Shown: positions 45,667-57,033 of the stretch, piece after piece
Layout of the letters: each line of letters opens with the position of its first letter
Position numbering within the stretch: position 1 is the stretch's first letter
Program-made: the position numbers and the translations under genes
Source: Asterella californica
Lineage: Eukaryota; Streptophyta; Marchantiopsida; Marchantiales; Aytoniaceae
Length of the DNA: 64,000 bases
Assembly (NCBI GenBank): GCA_036924285.1
Contig: JAYKYS010000008.1
Coordinates: 20,073,001-20,137,000, forward strand
Direction of reading: 5' to 3'
The notes under the pieces: generated by a model
What the model was told of the DNA's origin: nothing
The model's database searches: none
The model's input: only the letters and a program-made list of their open reading frames with translations

Positions 45667-46463
45667 TGTCACACCACAAGTATCCCATTATTTGTGTGCG
45701 TGCTTATATAAATTTCATTAGGTATGACTATCTTATAGGTTACTCTAGTTCGAAGATCTAAATCTAGAGTGATCAAAACTAGTCATAACTAGCTGAGATA
45801 GTTATAACTAAGTTAGAGAAACTATTAGAGGTTTCACTATGGCACTATGTGACAAGTGCGGAGCTCTAAATATACTTCTCAAAAGTATGTAAGTTTGTTG
45901 ACCATCGCTGATTGGATGCATGATGGAAAGTCATGCACAAAGATCTAGAGATGCTCCTCAAAAGACATATTAGTTTGTTGTCGTCTTCCGATTGGATAGT
46001 TTGGAAAGTTAACACTTTACAAAAGCTAAAGTAGGAGAATCTCTTACTTTAGTAAAGTAGAACAAGTAATGTGTGGACGATTCTTAAATTTTAGTAGCCT
46101 TTAGAAGTTTAACTATTTTGGATTGCGCACTTATCATGTGGTAACGTAACTTAGTAAAAGTTACCACGGTAAGAAGTTGTAGAGTATATAAGGAGGAGTT
46201 GAGAGAGTGGAAGGGACTCTCATTTTCCTGTCTGTAAGTAAAGTGAGCATTGGAGACCTTGGGAGTCCTTGAGTATTTTTCGATGTAATGTTGAGAGCGG
46301 GATTAGAACTTGTTTGCAGGAACGCTATTAGAGGGACCGATGTGATCATACGGGTCAGAGAGTTGAGTGAAGTGAGCATGGGTGTACTGAAATCTTTGTA
46401 ATTAGGGTGCACTAGTAATCCTAGTGCACCCTAATTCCCGGGTGAGAAACAGGCCGGCTTACA
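45667..46463 (+). repeat. Element B 5' LTR
   Basis: TATATAAGG at 46195-46203 is the likely promoter TATA box, so R and U5 occupy roughly the last 240 bp. U3 contains two GATTGGAT (CCAAT-type) words and a hairpin TGCATGA-TGGAAAG-TCATGCA (45917-45937). Near the end is a perfect 16-bp stem (46400-46415 with 46421-46436) absent from the 3' LTR. Confidence 0.9.
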
Positions 46464-46466
46464 TTT

Positions 46467-46484
46467 TGGTTTCGTTGCCGGGAC
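46467..46484 (+). promoter_or_regulatory. Element B primer binding site, tRNA-Asp-like
   Basis: TGGTTTCGTTGCCGGGAC lies three bases after the LTR. It keeps the core CGTTGCCGGG of the tRNA-Asp primer site (TGGCGCCGTTGCCGGGGA) described for plant Ty3/gypsy elements, with differences at about five positions. Decay or an altered primer tRNA are both possible. Confidence 0.6.
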
Positions 46485-47037
46485 ATTGATACAAAGATTC
46501 GTATTGAGTTGTTAGTACAGTTCATGTCTGTTTTTGAGCATGAGTTCAGAACCTTTGTAGATACACCATGTTATAGAGGGCAAGATAAGCTTTCAAATAA
46601 GCTTGATATCTCCAAGAGATCAATTGTAAGGAGAGAGTTATGTCTTTCGGAAGTTAAGGAGGTTTTTTGGTATCAAATAGTGAGCTCTCGGGAAGGAGTT
46701 TACAGTCATTTTCATTTTTTCAGTTTTAGAGTTAGACCTTGAAATCTTCCATGCTGATAGCTGGCAAGATAAGCTATCTAGACACCCAAATCATGCGTGA
46801 ATTGATCGAGTAGAACTGGAGTTATGGTATTCGAAGCGAAGGGGGGTCAAATCTGTTATATCGCTTGCTGAAGTAAAAGAGGGTTATGAGAGGGTTATGT
46901 TCGATCTCTGAGGCTCAGGGTTGACAAGTTAAGCTTCTACTTAGTAATGTGAGAGATTGCTAAGCGAGAAGATAGTCGAGTGATCAAAAGTGTCAAACAA
47001 GCTATATAGTGAGAGAGATGTATGACGGATCATTGTT
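46485..47037 (+). pseudogene. Element B leader and degraded start of the upstream frame
   Basis: The frame at 46509-46742 (MSVFEHEFRTFVDTPCYRG, then SLSEVKEVFWYQ-like sequence) and later scraps such as SLAEVKEGYERVMF (about 46865-46910) look like the broken N-terminal part of the protein whose C-terminal half is at 47038-47502. Several stops separate them. Alternatively this is untranslated leader. Confidence 0.4.
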
Positions 47038-47502
47038 ATGGAAGGACAGCAAGAGTGGAAATTGAGGTTGAGCAAGATCCCTCAAGGCTATGCGGTGATA
47101 GTTACCGCTGATTTGACAAAAGGAGAATTTCGACTAGAATTTGAGGAAGAAGCAGAGAATAGTCGTAAGAACCAGGAGAAGAACTCGAGGTGCTTTTTGT
47201 GTGGAGAAGAAGGACATAAAGTGAGCAAGTGTCCTACGAAGAATAGACTTTTGCGTGAGCGAAGAGGGTTGGTGGACTTTAGCTTACACATAGGTCCTTC
47301 TTTCCCTAGACAAGGCGTCATTGATCCTACAACCTTTTGTCCTAGATGTGGAGTGGACGAGATTCCAGTTGAGCACGAGTGTAGCGCAGTGGTTGCTTTG
47401 CTAGAAACTGTAGCCGAAGGTCTCGAGAGAAGGTTGAGTGTAGAAACTGAACGAGTGAAGACCTCTAGCGAGGATGGAGATAGTCTGTCACACGAGAGAT
47501 AA
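47038..47502 (+). CDS. Zinc-finger protein upstream of gag in element B
   Basis: This is a 154-codon frame of unknown function. It has a basic N-terminus with RLSKIPQGYAVIVTADLTKG, a perfect CCHC zinc knuckle CFLCGEEGHKVSKC (47191-47232), then a second cluster CPRCGVDEIPVEHEC (47338-47382; C-x2-C-x8-H-x2-C), and a helical C-terminus. It ends 135 bp before gag, in a place where plant Ty3/gypsy elements usually have only leader. Element C has a matching protein at the same place. Gag itself has its own knuckle, so this is an extra nucleic-acid-binding protein. The start is uncertain because the frame may once have extended upstream. Confidence 0.6.
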   Translation: MEGQQEWKLRLSKIPQGYAVIVTADLTKGEFRLEFEEEAENSRKNQEKNSRCFLCGEEGHKVSKCPTKNRLLRERRGLVDFSLHIGPSFPRQGVIDPTTFCPRCGVDEIPVEHECSAVVALLETVAEGLERRLSVETERVKTSSEDGDSLSHER

Positions 47503-47637
47503 GATGACCATGAGGGTCAAACTTATTCCAACCTTTGGAGAGGAGAAAGCTCAACGAGGAAATTGTGGATTACGATGAAGTACGATCTTCACATCCGCAA
47601 ACAGTACCTTGAGTAAGAAGAAGAAAAGAAGAGAAGA

Positions 47638-48353
47638 ATGGGGAAACTTCCGGTGTTTTACGGAAAGGATGGAGAAGACGTGGAAGGATTTGTGAGGGAC
47701 TTCAAACGAGCATGCATTGGCAATGGAGATCAAAAGAAGAGCGAGTGGGTAGGGTTGATACCTGAATTTCTTGAGAATTCTGCATTAACATGGTATGAGG
47801 ATAGGAAGAAGAGAAGCGTAATGAGGACTCCAGTTGATACTTGGGAAGTATTGACGGAGACCTTAATTGAAACTTTTCTTCCTGAAGAAAGTTACGAGAA
47901 GTTAATGGTAGAGGTAACTTACCTCAAACAAGGAGAGAAAGAGAAAGTAAGGACTTACGCCGAGAGGGTTGAGAAATTAGAACAAAAGTTTCGGATGGTT
48001 TTACGAAAGAGTGGAGATGTAGTAGAACCAACGATGGTGGGCATTGGAGCAATGCTCACAAAGAATTTTATTGGGGGATTGAGGCCGGAGATTCGAACAC
48101 AAGTGCGATATGAGAGACCAACTTCGAAGGCTGATGCAGTCAAGATCGCAACCAGGATGGAAGAGAGTCTGGATGGAGATGACTTGCAACCCATGACTGT
48201 TGGGACAGCATGTGGAGATGTGCAAGGGCCGAGCATGTGCATGCCAACTCTGACGCCTACGAGTGTTCCGACTGTTCGATTTCAGAATCTGACTCCGATA
48301 GCTCTTACTAGTGCAGTTACAGTCATTGTATCATCTAGATCTGTTACTCCCGA
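47638..48353 (+). pseudogene. Element B gag, 5' part
   Basis: It starts MGKLPVFYGKDGEDVEGFVR and carries the retrotransposon gag signature LTWYEDRKKRS, ETFLPEESYEKLMVEVTYLK, YAERVEKLEQKF and NFIGGLRPEIRTQVRYE. It aligns along its whole length with the gag of element C. At 48353 it is interrupted by a solo LTR and resumes at 50336; the 1,986 bp added (LTR plus duplication) is a multiple of three, so the frame beyond is unchanged. Confidence 0.85.
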
Positions 48354-50335
48354 TATCGTGTCGAATATTACGTGAAGGATGTCCAGGAAAACGCGAGGTT
48401 CCTGGCTGTGGAGATGTTGTGTGCTGAAACAGAGACAAGACAGAGAAAAACAACCACGAAAACGAACGCTGCGATATATACACTCCAAATGTATGTACAC
48501 TGCCGGTTTTTTCTCCTAAGAGCACACAACTGAGAACCAGACCAGAGCGGTCTGTAACCTGCTTCAAAAGCCCCTAAAAACAACCCTTGAATCACAACCC
48601 TGGCCCAATACCACCCAAGCGTAGCTCAAAGCAAGAAAAACTTCTCCTTGCTAACAAACAGAACCACAGCAGTATCACGCGATCCAAATCCAAGTCCAAA
48701 CCACATCCATGTATAAGCTCTTAGCTAAAGCTAGCTACCACAAGTTGTATACAGCCAACCAGAACTCTAACGAACTCAAAAGAGCAAAACCCGTAGCGAA
48801 GAAACCGAAAAAAGCCTATTTGTGGACTTCCTCCTTTTGCCGAACGGACTTCAGATGTCGATAGGGTCTCCTCCGCTGACTCCGTTAACCCAAGAAACCT
48901 TCAGATCCGACTCCCAACAGCCGAGATATCGTCGATTTTCGATCGCAGGTGACCGAACCTTCAAAAACTCCTCCCTGTGGCTTAAAACCGCACACACCGC
49001 ACAAACGGATCGTCCAAACTGATATCCGTCTTCTCTGGCAAGTAGATCTAGCTACCCTGAACCCAACGAGACTCCAAACAAGTCGTTTGGAGTTCCCCTT
49101 GCAAAACCACGCAAGAAATTTGGTCGCAGGTTGCAAAAAACTGACGTAAATCAGCTCCCTGCGGCTCAAACTTGCTCACCACACTCAACCCAACAATCCT
49201 ATTTATGTACAGTCTTCTCCTATGCGTACATGAAGACTCCCTGATCGCGTAGGCACCAAGAACGAAGAGCTTGGCTCACCGATCGCGAAGAACAATCCAA
49301 TCTCAGATCGCAGGCGATGAAAAACCTGACGCAAGCGCTTCTCTACGAACCAATTTCACTCACAACTCCCAAACCGCCCGATGAAACTTTGTATCGTCTT
49401 CAATTTCCTGAAGAACTCGTTGTTCTGATCCCGATGGATCCAAGGACAGCAAGTTTGGACTCCGGAACGATCCGAACGGTCCAACTCTCCTTCACAGGTA
49501 ACTGAAAATCCCAAATCTGCTTCCTGCGTCTCAAATTCTCCCAGAACACAACCCCCGATCCGTCTCTTCAAGAACCGTCTTAACCCGTGCGAAGCCTGCA
49601 CAGATCTGAACCCGATGACACCTTGTGCGCGTGTATTGGACTTCCTAATTCTCCAAAACGTCCATCTACAGATCGCAGAAACAAGCAAACCCCTTAAGCA
49701 AGCCCCTTGCAACAGTCTCTGTACGTACAGTTCTCCCCTGGATAATAAGAAGCAGACCCCTTGCGTCTTTGATATAACGCCTGAAGCCCTAAATACCTAG
49801 TCAGCAAGTAACTAGGGATCTAGCTTGATTTTACCTTCTTTCGAATCGCATAACTTCTTCTCTGGATGTCCAAACGAAGTAAACAAGATGCCCATGGAAA
49901 GCTGACAACGAGCTCTACCCATCCATGTGATGAAAGTGAAGATCCGAAGTTGCGCCAAAAGCCCGTAAGCTGGGGCTTAGCTTGTTTTCTTCATCTTTCG
50001 AGTCTTGTAACTTTTCCACTAGGTGTCCAAACGAAGTAGATGAAATGCCTATGGAAAGCTGACAAGGAGCTCTATCCATTGGTGCGATAAAAACGAAGAT
50101 CCGAAGTGGTGCCAAAAACTCGTAAGTTGGGGCCTAGCTTATTTTCTCCATCTTTCGAGTCCTGTAACTTCTCCACTAGGCGTCCAAACGAAGTAGACAA
50201 AGTGCAATGAAAATAGAGATCTGAGATTGTGTCAAAACCCGTAAGCTGTGGCCTAGCTTGTCTTCTTATGAGTGTCTTTGGAGTGACAAGCATCGAAGTT
50301 TGAATTTCAGATAGGAGCCGGTCCATGACATGACA
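48354..50335 (-). repeat. Solo family A LTR inserted in element B gag
   Basis: It is 1,982 bp with ends TATCGTGTCG (+ strand left) and CATGACATGACA (right), flanked by CCGA at 48350-48353 and 50336-50339, a 4-bp target duplication like that of the tandem array. It resembles the outer, diverged parts of array copies 1 and 4 more than the homogenised core. No internal sequence is present, so the element recombined down to one LTR. The U3 subrepeats are present but the last one is shortened (near 50200-50220). Confidence 0.9.
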
Positions 50336-53300
50336 CCGACTTTCGTGATGAGTTGAAAAGTTTGACAGAGTCTCTAGCAGATTTGAAGATCAATATGGTG
50401 AATTTGTTGCAACACTGCAGTCCAAATGTTGGAGGAGGCTCACGAGGTTATGAGAACTATCAGTCTAGAGGTGGACCACCGCAAGGATCACCAAGTAACT
50501 ACACGAACCAATGATGTTTTACGTGTGGAGGATCACATTTCCAAGGTAATTGTCCAAGTCGTAATGGTGGAACGACGGATGGAGCTTCAACTTCACAAAG
50601 CAAGGACAAGGGTGTAGCATGCATTGACATCTTGGAGCCACGAGATGTACGAGAAGGTTTTCAATCTGTAGAGCTGTTGGCTCAAGAGAGGAAGAGGATG
50701 AGGACGCATTTCGACGAGGGAGAACCAGTCGTGATGGAAGATTCTCCAAGTCAAAATACGCGGAGTAGCAAATCTTCTTCAAAAACCAAAGAATGGCGGA
50801 AGAAATTGAGAAATACTGATTTCACAATTTCGATGGAGCAATCAAAATACAATGTGGTGGAAGACGTGGGTAAACAACGAGCAAACATTACTGTGGGACA
50901 GTTGATTGCTCTGAATCCTTCTGTGAGTAAAGAACTTCGTAGCGGTCTAAGCTCCCGACGAGGTCGGAAGAAGAAGGTAAATCCTTCTACTGTCGGTGTG
51001 AGTGCTTTAGATGCTAGTGAAGGAGAGGTGTGCAACAAGGCATCAAAAGTAGAGGCTCGTATCAATGAGAGAGATGTCTCATATGTTCTTGTCGATGGAG
51101 GATCGGCAGTAAATGCCATCTCAGAACGACTCATGAGGAAGTTGGATCTAGTACCAACTCGTCCTTCTAATATCACGGTGGGCATGGCTAACAGACAGCG
51201 AGTTAGACCATTGGGAGTGCTGGATAGAGTTTGTGTGTCAGTAATGGGAGTGCAAGTAAACATGACATTTCAAACTTGAAAGAGTCAAGTTATGAAATGT
51301 TACTCGGAAGACCTTGGCTTCGAGCAGTACATGCAACAGATAACTGGCACAAAGGTTATTTACGCATCGGACCAAATCACCACCGGATCAAAGTTCCATT
51401 GCTCGGAGATCAAGTTGAGACGTCGGAATCAGATCGACCCACATCGGACTACTGGGAGTCAGAAGTTGTCGATACTACTTCTGATGTAGGTACCAATTCT
51501 TCCGATTCAGAATCTGAAAATACATCGTCAGAAGAGGAAACAGAAGAACGAAATGTGGGTGTGAATGTAGTGGATCTTTTCCCTTCTCCGGAAATGCAAA
51601 GAGATCGAGACAAAGAACCGTTGACTCCCGAGGAGGTGGAGAGAAGAATTGCCACCTTACGTTATGGATCGAAGGTTACTAAAGAGGAGAAGAGTTGTTT
51701 CGAAGAGATATTTCGCAAATACATTCATATATTTGCATTTAGTTACAAGGATCTGAGGGAGGTCACATTGGAGCAACACCGTATCGAGTTAGAGAAGGAA
51801 GTCAAACCGGTGCGACAGAAGCAACGAAGAGTAAGTCCTCCAATTGCGGATCTGGTGAAAGAAGAGATCGAGAAGCTGCACACTGATGGGTTCATTTACG
51901 AGGTGGAGCATTCTGAATGGGTATCACCCATTGTGATCGTAAAGAAGAAAAACGGCAAATTGAGGATGTGTGTTGATTACAAGAAGCTCAATGCGGTCAC
52001 AAAGAAGGATTATTATCCTCTATCTTTTATCAACGAGATCTTGGAAGAAGTGACGGGAAACGAATAGTACAGGTTTGGAGATGGTTATAGCGGATATAAC
52101 CAGATCAAAATTGCACCAGAACATCAACACCTGATCACTTTCACTACTCCGTGGGGTACGTCTGCATTTCGGGTCATACCATTTGGTCTGTGTAATGCTC
52201 CTACGACGTTTCAAAGGTTTATGAACAAAGTGTTCGAACCTTTCTTAGGAAAGTTTGTGAGAGATTTTATAGATGACTTTTGTGTTTATGGGAGTAAGGA
52301 GAAGCATTTTGAGTACCTTGTGAAGGTCTTCGAATGTTTAGATGTAGCAAATGCATCTCTCAATCCGGAGAAATGTATTTTTGAGTGTGAGGAAGGGTTA
52401 CTCTTGGGTCATATCATATCCAAAGACGGCATTGCCGTTGATCCAGAGAAGGTGCAGAAGATCTTAGAGCTCCCTTTTCCTAGTACTCTCACTAAGCTAC
52501 GACAGTTTTTACGTATGGTGGGATATTATCGAAGGTTTATACTCTCGTTCTCACATAAAGCATATGCTTTGACTGTATATCTGAAGAAGGGAGTAGATTA
52601 CGTGTTGATTTTAGGAGATGAAGAAGCTCTAGCCGCCTTTGAGGAACTGAAGAAAGCTCTTACTTCAACTCCAATCTTGGTTAAGCCCGATTGGAATAAA
52701 AGGTTTATTCTATATACGGATGCTTCAAATATAGCAGTAGGATGTACTCTAAGTGAGTATGATGTTGAAGGTAGAGATCATCCTATTGCATATGCTAGTC
52801 GGCAAATGATCAAGGCAGAGAGAAATTATTCCGTGACAGAGAGAGAAGGATTAGCAGTGATTTATGCTTTGAGAAAATTTCGACATTACCTCATAGAGGG
52901 CAAGTTCACTATCGTTACAGATCATAAGGCATTGAAGTACATCTTCAATAAATCGATGGTCGAAGGACGATTAGCAAGGTGGAAGCTCTTATTGTCAGAG
53001 TACGACTATGAGATCTGCGATCGACCCGGAAAGAAACACGCGAATGCAGATTTGCTATCTAGAGCTTATGATGGCGATGGAGAGGAGTCGGTGGATGACA
53101 CCTTTCCGGACGAAGATTTGATGGTCTTGATGAGCAACCCTATTATCCCAATAGAATATCAAGAAATTTGAGATTTTGTTACAGAAGGTGTCTATCCAGA
53201 TGGGATGCGGACCAGAGAGACGACAGCTTTGGTGAAACAAAGTCAACCTTACACGGTGGTGGGAGGTGTGTTATTCCGTGAAGGATTTGATGGGGTCCTA

Positions 53301-54438
53301 AGAAGAGCGGCGAGCAAGGAGGAGTCTCTACGACTCTTGGAAGAATTTCATGACGGTCCAGTATGTGGAGGACATTTCGCAGGCAAATTGACGACCCACA
53401 AGATACTTGACGCAGGATACCACTGGAGGGGGATGTTTAGAGATTGCTTGACGTATTGTAAAACCTGTGATGTTTGTCAAGCTTTCGCTATCAAATCTAG
53501 TGTGATCTCCTCTTAGATCTATTCCGGTTCTTGGACCTTTTGAGAAATGAGGAATAGATTTTGTTGGGCCTTTGAATCGCACCCCTCGCAACAATAAGTA
53601 TATTGTTGTAGCCACAGATTATCTTACAAAGTGGGTAGAAGCTAGACCTCTTGTAACTATTGGAGAAGTTGAGGTGAGTAGATTTCTGTACGAACGGATC
53701 ATTACTCGGTTTGGATGTCCCTTGGAGTTAGTTTCAGATAGGGGTCGAGAATTTGTGAGCGGTATGACTACTGCTATGTGCACACACTTCTCCATTTCTC
53801 ATAGGGTTACTACATCATATAAACCTAGTTCAAACGGTTTGGTAGAGAGGACAAACTTTATCTTGTGTCAAATGTTAGCAAAGGATGTTGACATGGAAGG
53901 GGCCAAACACAACTGGGACAAACGTCTTCATGCAGTGCTATGGGAGTATCGTACAACAGTGAAGACGTCTACGGGATATTCACCTTTCAATATGGTGTAT
54001 GGGTTGGAATCCAAATTACCAATCCAGTTCGACCTAACCACCTTTCAGACCTTGCAAGCTGGATTGAAGAGAAAGGGTGGTCCAATAGCTGAGAAAGAGC
54101 GAGGAGAAACCTTGTTGGAGTGGGAGGAGAATAGAGACGACGTAGCGCAACGCATTGAGATGGCCCAGCTACAACAGAAGAAGAGTTATGACAAGCGCTT
54201 GATGAAGAACAAAACGAAGTTACAGCCATTTCAAAAGGGTGAGTGGGTGATGTTATGGGATGCTATTAGGCACAAGCGAGTTCAAAAGAAGTTCTTACGT
54301 CGATATTTTGGGTCTTTCATCATCTCCAAAGTGTGGAGTAATGACACATATGATCTTCAAGAAAGGAGTGGTACGTTCTTCGACCGAGTGAACCACGACA
54401 AGCTGAAGAAGTTTCATCAACGTGATACTTCACTCTGA
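50336..54438 (+). pseudogene. Element B gag end and pol (protease, RT, RNase H, integrase)
   Basis: The gag end holds a knuckle CFTCGGSHFQGNC (about 50515-50555) after a TGA at 50512-50514. Protease: VLVDGGSAVNAIS (near 51090). RT: WVSPIVIVKKKNGKLRMCVD (near 51920-51975), YPLSF, GYSGYNQIKI, PFGLCNAPTTFQRFMNK and catalytic FIDDFCVYG (near 52270). RNase H: LYTDASNIAVG, VTEREGLAVIYAL, VTDHKAL, ADLLSRAYD. Integrase: zinc-binding HFAGKLTTHK...CKTCDVCQ, core D in VATDYLTKW, D in LVSDRGREF and E in LVERTNF, then the GPY/F-like tail RRYFGSFIISKVW. Lesions: TGA 50512, a one-base deletion near 51277, TAG 52065-52067, TGA 53169-53171, a frameshift near 53511 and TGA 53548-53550. No chromodomain is seen. 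Confidence 0.9.
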
Positions 54439-54451
54439 GGACGGAGTGAAA

Positions 54452-54468
54452 TTAAGTCTGGGGGTAAA
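54452..54468 (+). promoter_or_regulatory. Element B polypurine tract
   Basis: The tract TTAAGTCTGGGGGTAAA ends directly at the TGTC of the 3' LTR. It is the expected plus-strand primer, and element C has nearly the same sequence at its own LTR edge. Confidence 0.8.
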
Positions 54469-55267
54469 TGTCACACCACAAGTATCTCATTATTTGTGTG
54501 CGTGCTTATATAAATTTCATTAGGTATGACTATCTTATAGGTTACTCTAGTTCGAAGATCTAAATCTAAAGTGATCAAAACTAGTCATAACTAGCTGAGA
54601 TAGTCATAACTAAGTTAGAGAAACTATTAGAGGTTTCACTATGGCACTATGTGACAAGTGCGGAGCTCTAAATATGCTTCTCAAAAGTATGTAACTTTGT
54701 TGACCATCGCTGATTGGATGCATGATGGAAAGTCATGCACAAAGATCTAGAGATGCTCCTCAAAAGACGTATTAGTTTGTTGTTGTCTTCCGATTGGATA
54801 GTTTGGAAAGTTAACACTTTACAAAAGCTAAAGTAGGAGAATCTCTTACTTTAGTAAAGTAGAACAAGTAATGTGTGGGCTATTCTTAAATTTTAGTAGC
54901 CTTTAGAAGTTTAACTATTTTGGATTGCGCACTTATCATGTGATAACGTAACTTAGTAAAAGTTACCACGGTAAGAAGTTGTATAGTATATAAGGAGGAG
55001 TTGAGAGAGTGGAAGGGACTCTCATTTTCCTATATATAAGTAAAGTGAGCATTGGAGACCTTAGGAGTCCTTGAGTATTTTGCGATGCAATGTTGAGAGC
55101 GGGATTAGAACTTGTTTGCAGGAACGCTATTAGAGAGACCGATGTGACCATACGGGTCAGAGAGTTGAGTGAAGTGAGCATGGATGTACTGAAATCTTTG
55201 TAATTAGGGTGCACTAGTAATCCTAGTCATCTGAGGTACCCCTGGGTGAGAGACAGGCCGACTTACA
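54469..55267 (+). repeat. Element B 3' LTR
   Basis: It is 799 bp and largely matches the 5' LTR with scattered substitutions; TATATAAGG is at 54987-54995. Near the end (about 55227-55245) the sequence TCATCTGAGGTACCCC replaces the palindromic arm present in the 5' LTR. Confidence 0.9.
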
Positions 55268-56277
55268 TGACAAGGACGAAGTTGTGACTGCTGATGGTTG
55301 CAAAAGTTCGTCGCGGATCACATTCGAGATGTGGAAAAGATTCTGATGCGCTTGGAAGAGGTACACCTCACTCTATCCGGTACCAAATCTCGTTTTGGAA
55401 TATCAGAGATTGTGATGGTTGGTCACTTGTATGGTACTTTTGAGAGACGGTCGAACCTTTTCTAGCAAGGATAGCAGACTGTACCAACATCACTGAAGTT
55501 CGACGATTCTTAAGAGCTTGTGTGTTCTTTCGTGTGAGTATTTCTCATTATGCACACATTGCCGAGCTTCTGTATGCACTTCTTAGAAAGGAGAAGAGGT
55601 TTACTTGGCGGCAAGAACATCACGAGACGATGGAGCAGCTGAAAGAGATTCTGAAGTCTCCACTTGTACTAAGGAGACTTAACTACGAGAGCGGAAGACC
55701 TATCATACTGATTGTTGACACGAGTCCAAAGACGATTGGCTGAGCAGTTGGTCAAGAAGACGCAAACGGTGTACGGTTTGTTTCTAGGTTTGGAGCTTGA
55801 ATCTTAACAAATAAGCAACGGAACTATCCGCAAGTGAAGCGTGAGTTGTGGGGAGCTGTTACTGCTATGAAGGTAGATCGAGAGTTCTTGATAGGTGCCC
55901 GCATGATAGTAGAAACAGATTGTTTGTCTTTGCTTGGTATGATAACAAACTGCAATACTCCAGACATTGCAATGTTACGATGGATTGCTTATATCCGGAG
56001 TCTGAACCCTGAGCTGAAAAATATAGCATGGAAGGATAATCTTGTTGCAGACATGTTATCTAGGACTCGTTATACAGATGAGAATGAGATGATTACAGAA
56101 GTCGAAGATGAAGAGAAGAGAGACGTTTGGTGTCAAGTTGGTCAGCAGGCTTCAGACTTGGAACCATTGCCGTTCAACGAGGAGTTCTACACGGAGAAGT
56201 TTCGCGACATTGGATTCTATCTGAGTTCATTATGCAGACAAGAAGGTTGGAGTGATGCAGAGTTCAAGGAGATCTGA
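55268..56277 (+). pseudogene. A-like RT end and RNase H, continuing after element B
   Basis: 55268-55500 is the RT tail in broken frames (ILMRLEEVHLTLSGTKS-like, as in relic copy 1). 55522-55743 contains KRFTWRQEHHETMEQLKEIL and LIVDTSPKTIG, then a TGA where TGG would restore GW. 55834-56277 holds KRELWGAVTAMK, VETDCLSLLGMI and LVADMLSRTRYT. All four RNase H acidic residues can be seen. Confidence 0.75.
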
Positions 56278-57033
56278 CGAAAGGCGTACGGTTACCTTCT
56301 ACGTGAAGGTTATTTGTGAAAACGTCCGAAGAGAAGAGATGAGATGCTTGTTAGAGTGGTGGATGATCAACCGACGAAGCTGAATCTGCTTAAGGAGTTT
56401 CATGACACCTTGTGGGCTGGACACCGTGGAGTTTGGGCTACGTACACGAAGATGAAAGAGCGATACTGATGGAAAGATTTGTATTAAGACGTAGTGGATT
56501 TGGGTCGTGTCTGCACTGCCAGTTCTACTCTAAAGTCCGTTACAGAGATAGACTTGTACTTACCTATCCACCTAGTATTCATTTTTTGTGGGTTCTTGAT
56601 CTTGTGATGATGCCACCGGGGCTATGGGAGATACGTTACTTGGTGTTGGCTCGAGAAGATCTCTCCAACTATGTGGAGGGACGAGCACTACAAACGAAGA
56701 CTACATAGAATATATGTAGGTTTGTACTTGAAGATATCATCTGTCGTTATGGATCTATTGAGAGATTACGAGCAGGTAGAGGCGTGTTGAGAGGTGCAGA
56801 AGCGAAGGAGTTCTTTGCTCGTTATGGAGTAAAGCTTCGGCTTACTACTGCCATGAATCCAGAAGGCATTGGTAAGAGTGAACGAGGACACCCTTCTATT
56901 GTTCACGCTTTAGTGAAAGCATGTGATGGTAAGCCTAGAGAATGACCGAGATTACTTCCATTTGCTTTGTGGGCTGATAGAACTACACACTGTACTACAA
57001 CTGATAATATGTCAGTTGAGCTTATGTTGGGGC
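56278..57033 (+). pseudogene. A-like integrase, cut by a second B LTR
   Basis: Readable parts are LLKEFHDTLWAGHRGVWATY (about 56388-56447), PPGLWEIRYLVLAREDLSNY (about 56617-56674), EFFARYGVKLRLTTAMNPEG and SERGHPSIVHALVKACDG (about 56810-56930), ending at MSVELMLG where the B LTR starts. Core and catalytic-E region match relic copy 1. Stops at several points. Confidence 0.7.

Larger units (their letters stand above)
45667..55267 (+). mobile_element. Complete but decayed Ty3/gypsy element B
   Basis: It has two LTRs of 797 and 799 bp (45667-46463 and 54469-55267) starting TGTCAC and ending CTTACA, a tRNA-Asp-like primer site, an upstream zinc-finger frame, gag, pol and a polypurine tract. It is inserted in the RT of the older relic; flanks GGAC (45663-45666) and TGAC (55268-55271) may be a target duplication with one mismatch. 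Its gag contains a solo family A LTR. Removing that LTR and correcting for four nonsense codons and two frameshifts would leave one gag-pol frame. Pol wording and the primer site suggest the Tat/Athila side of plant Ty3/gypsy, which is inference. Confidence 0.9.
41794..57033 (+). mobile_element. Second A-like Ty3/gypsy relic, split by element B
   Basis: Parts: gag 41794-42780, zinc knuckle 42861-42902, DIETSTDLK block and protease about 43441-44225, RT 44932-45666; then element B (45667-55267) interrupts; RT end and RNase H 55268-56100, integrase 56280-57033; then a second B LTR interrupts. Protein wording matches relic copy 1 block for block. Stops and shifts occur in every domain. Neither LTR is recognised. 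Confidence 0.8.

Noticed and set aside
46161..46412. Minus-strand frames of 74-83 codons repeated in the three B LTRs
   Set aside because: They are antisense chance frames within the LTR promoter/R region, present only because the LTR is repeated.
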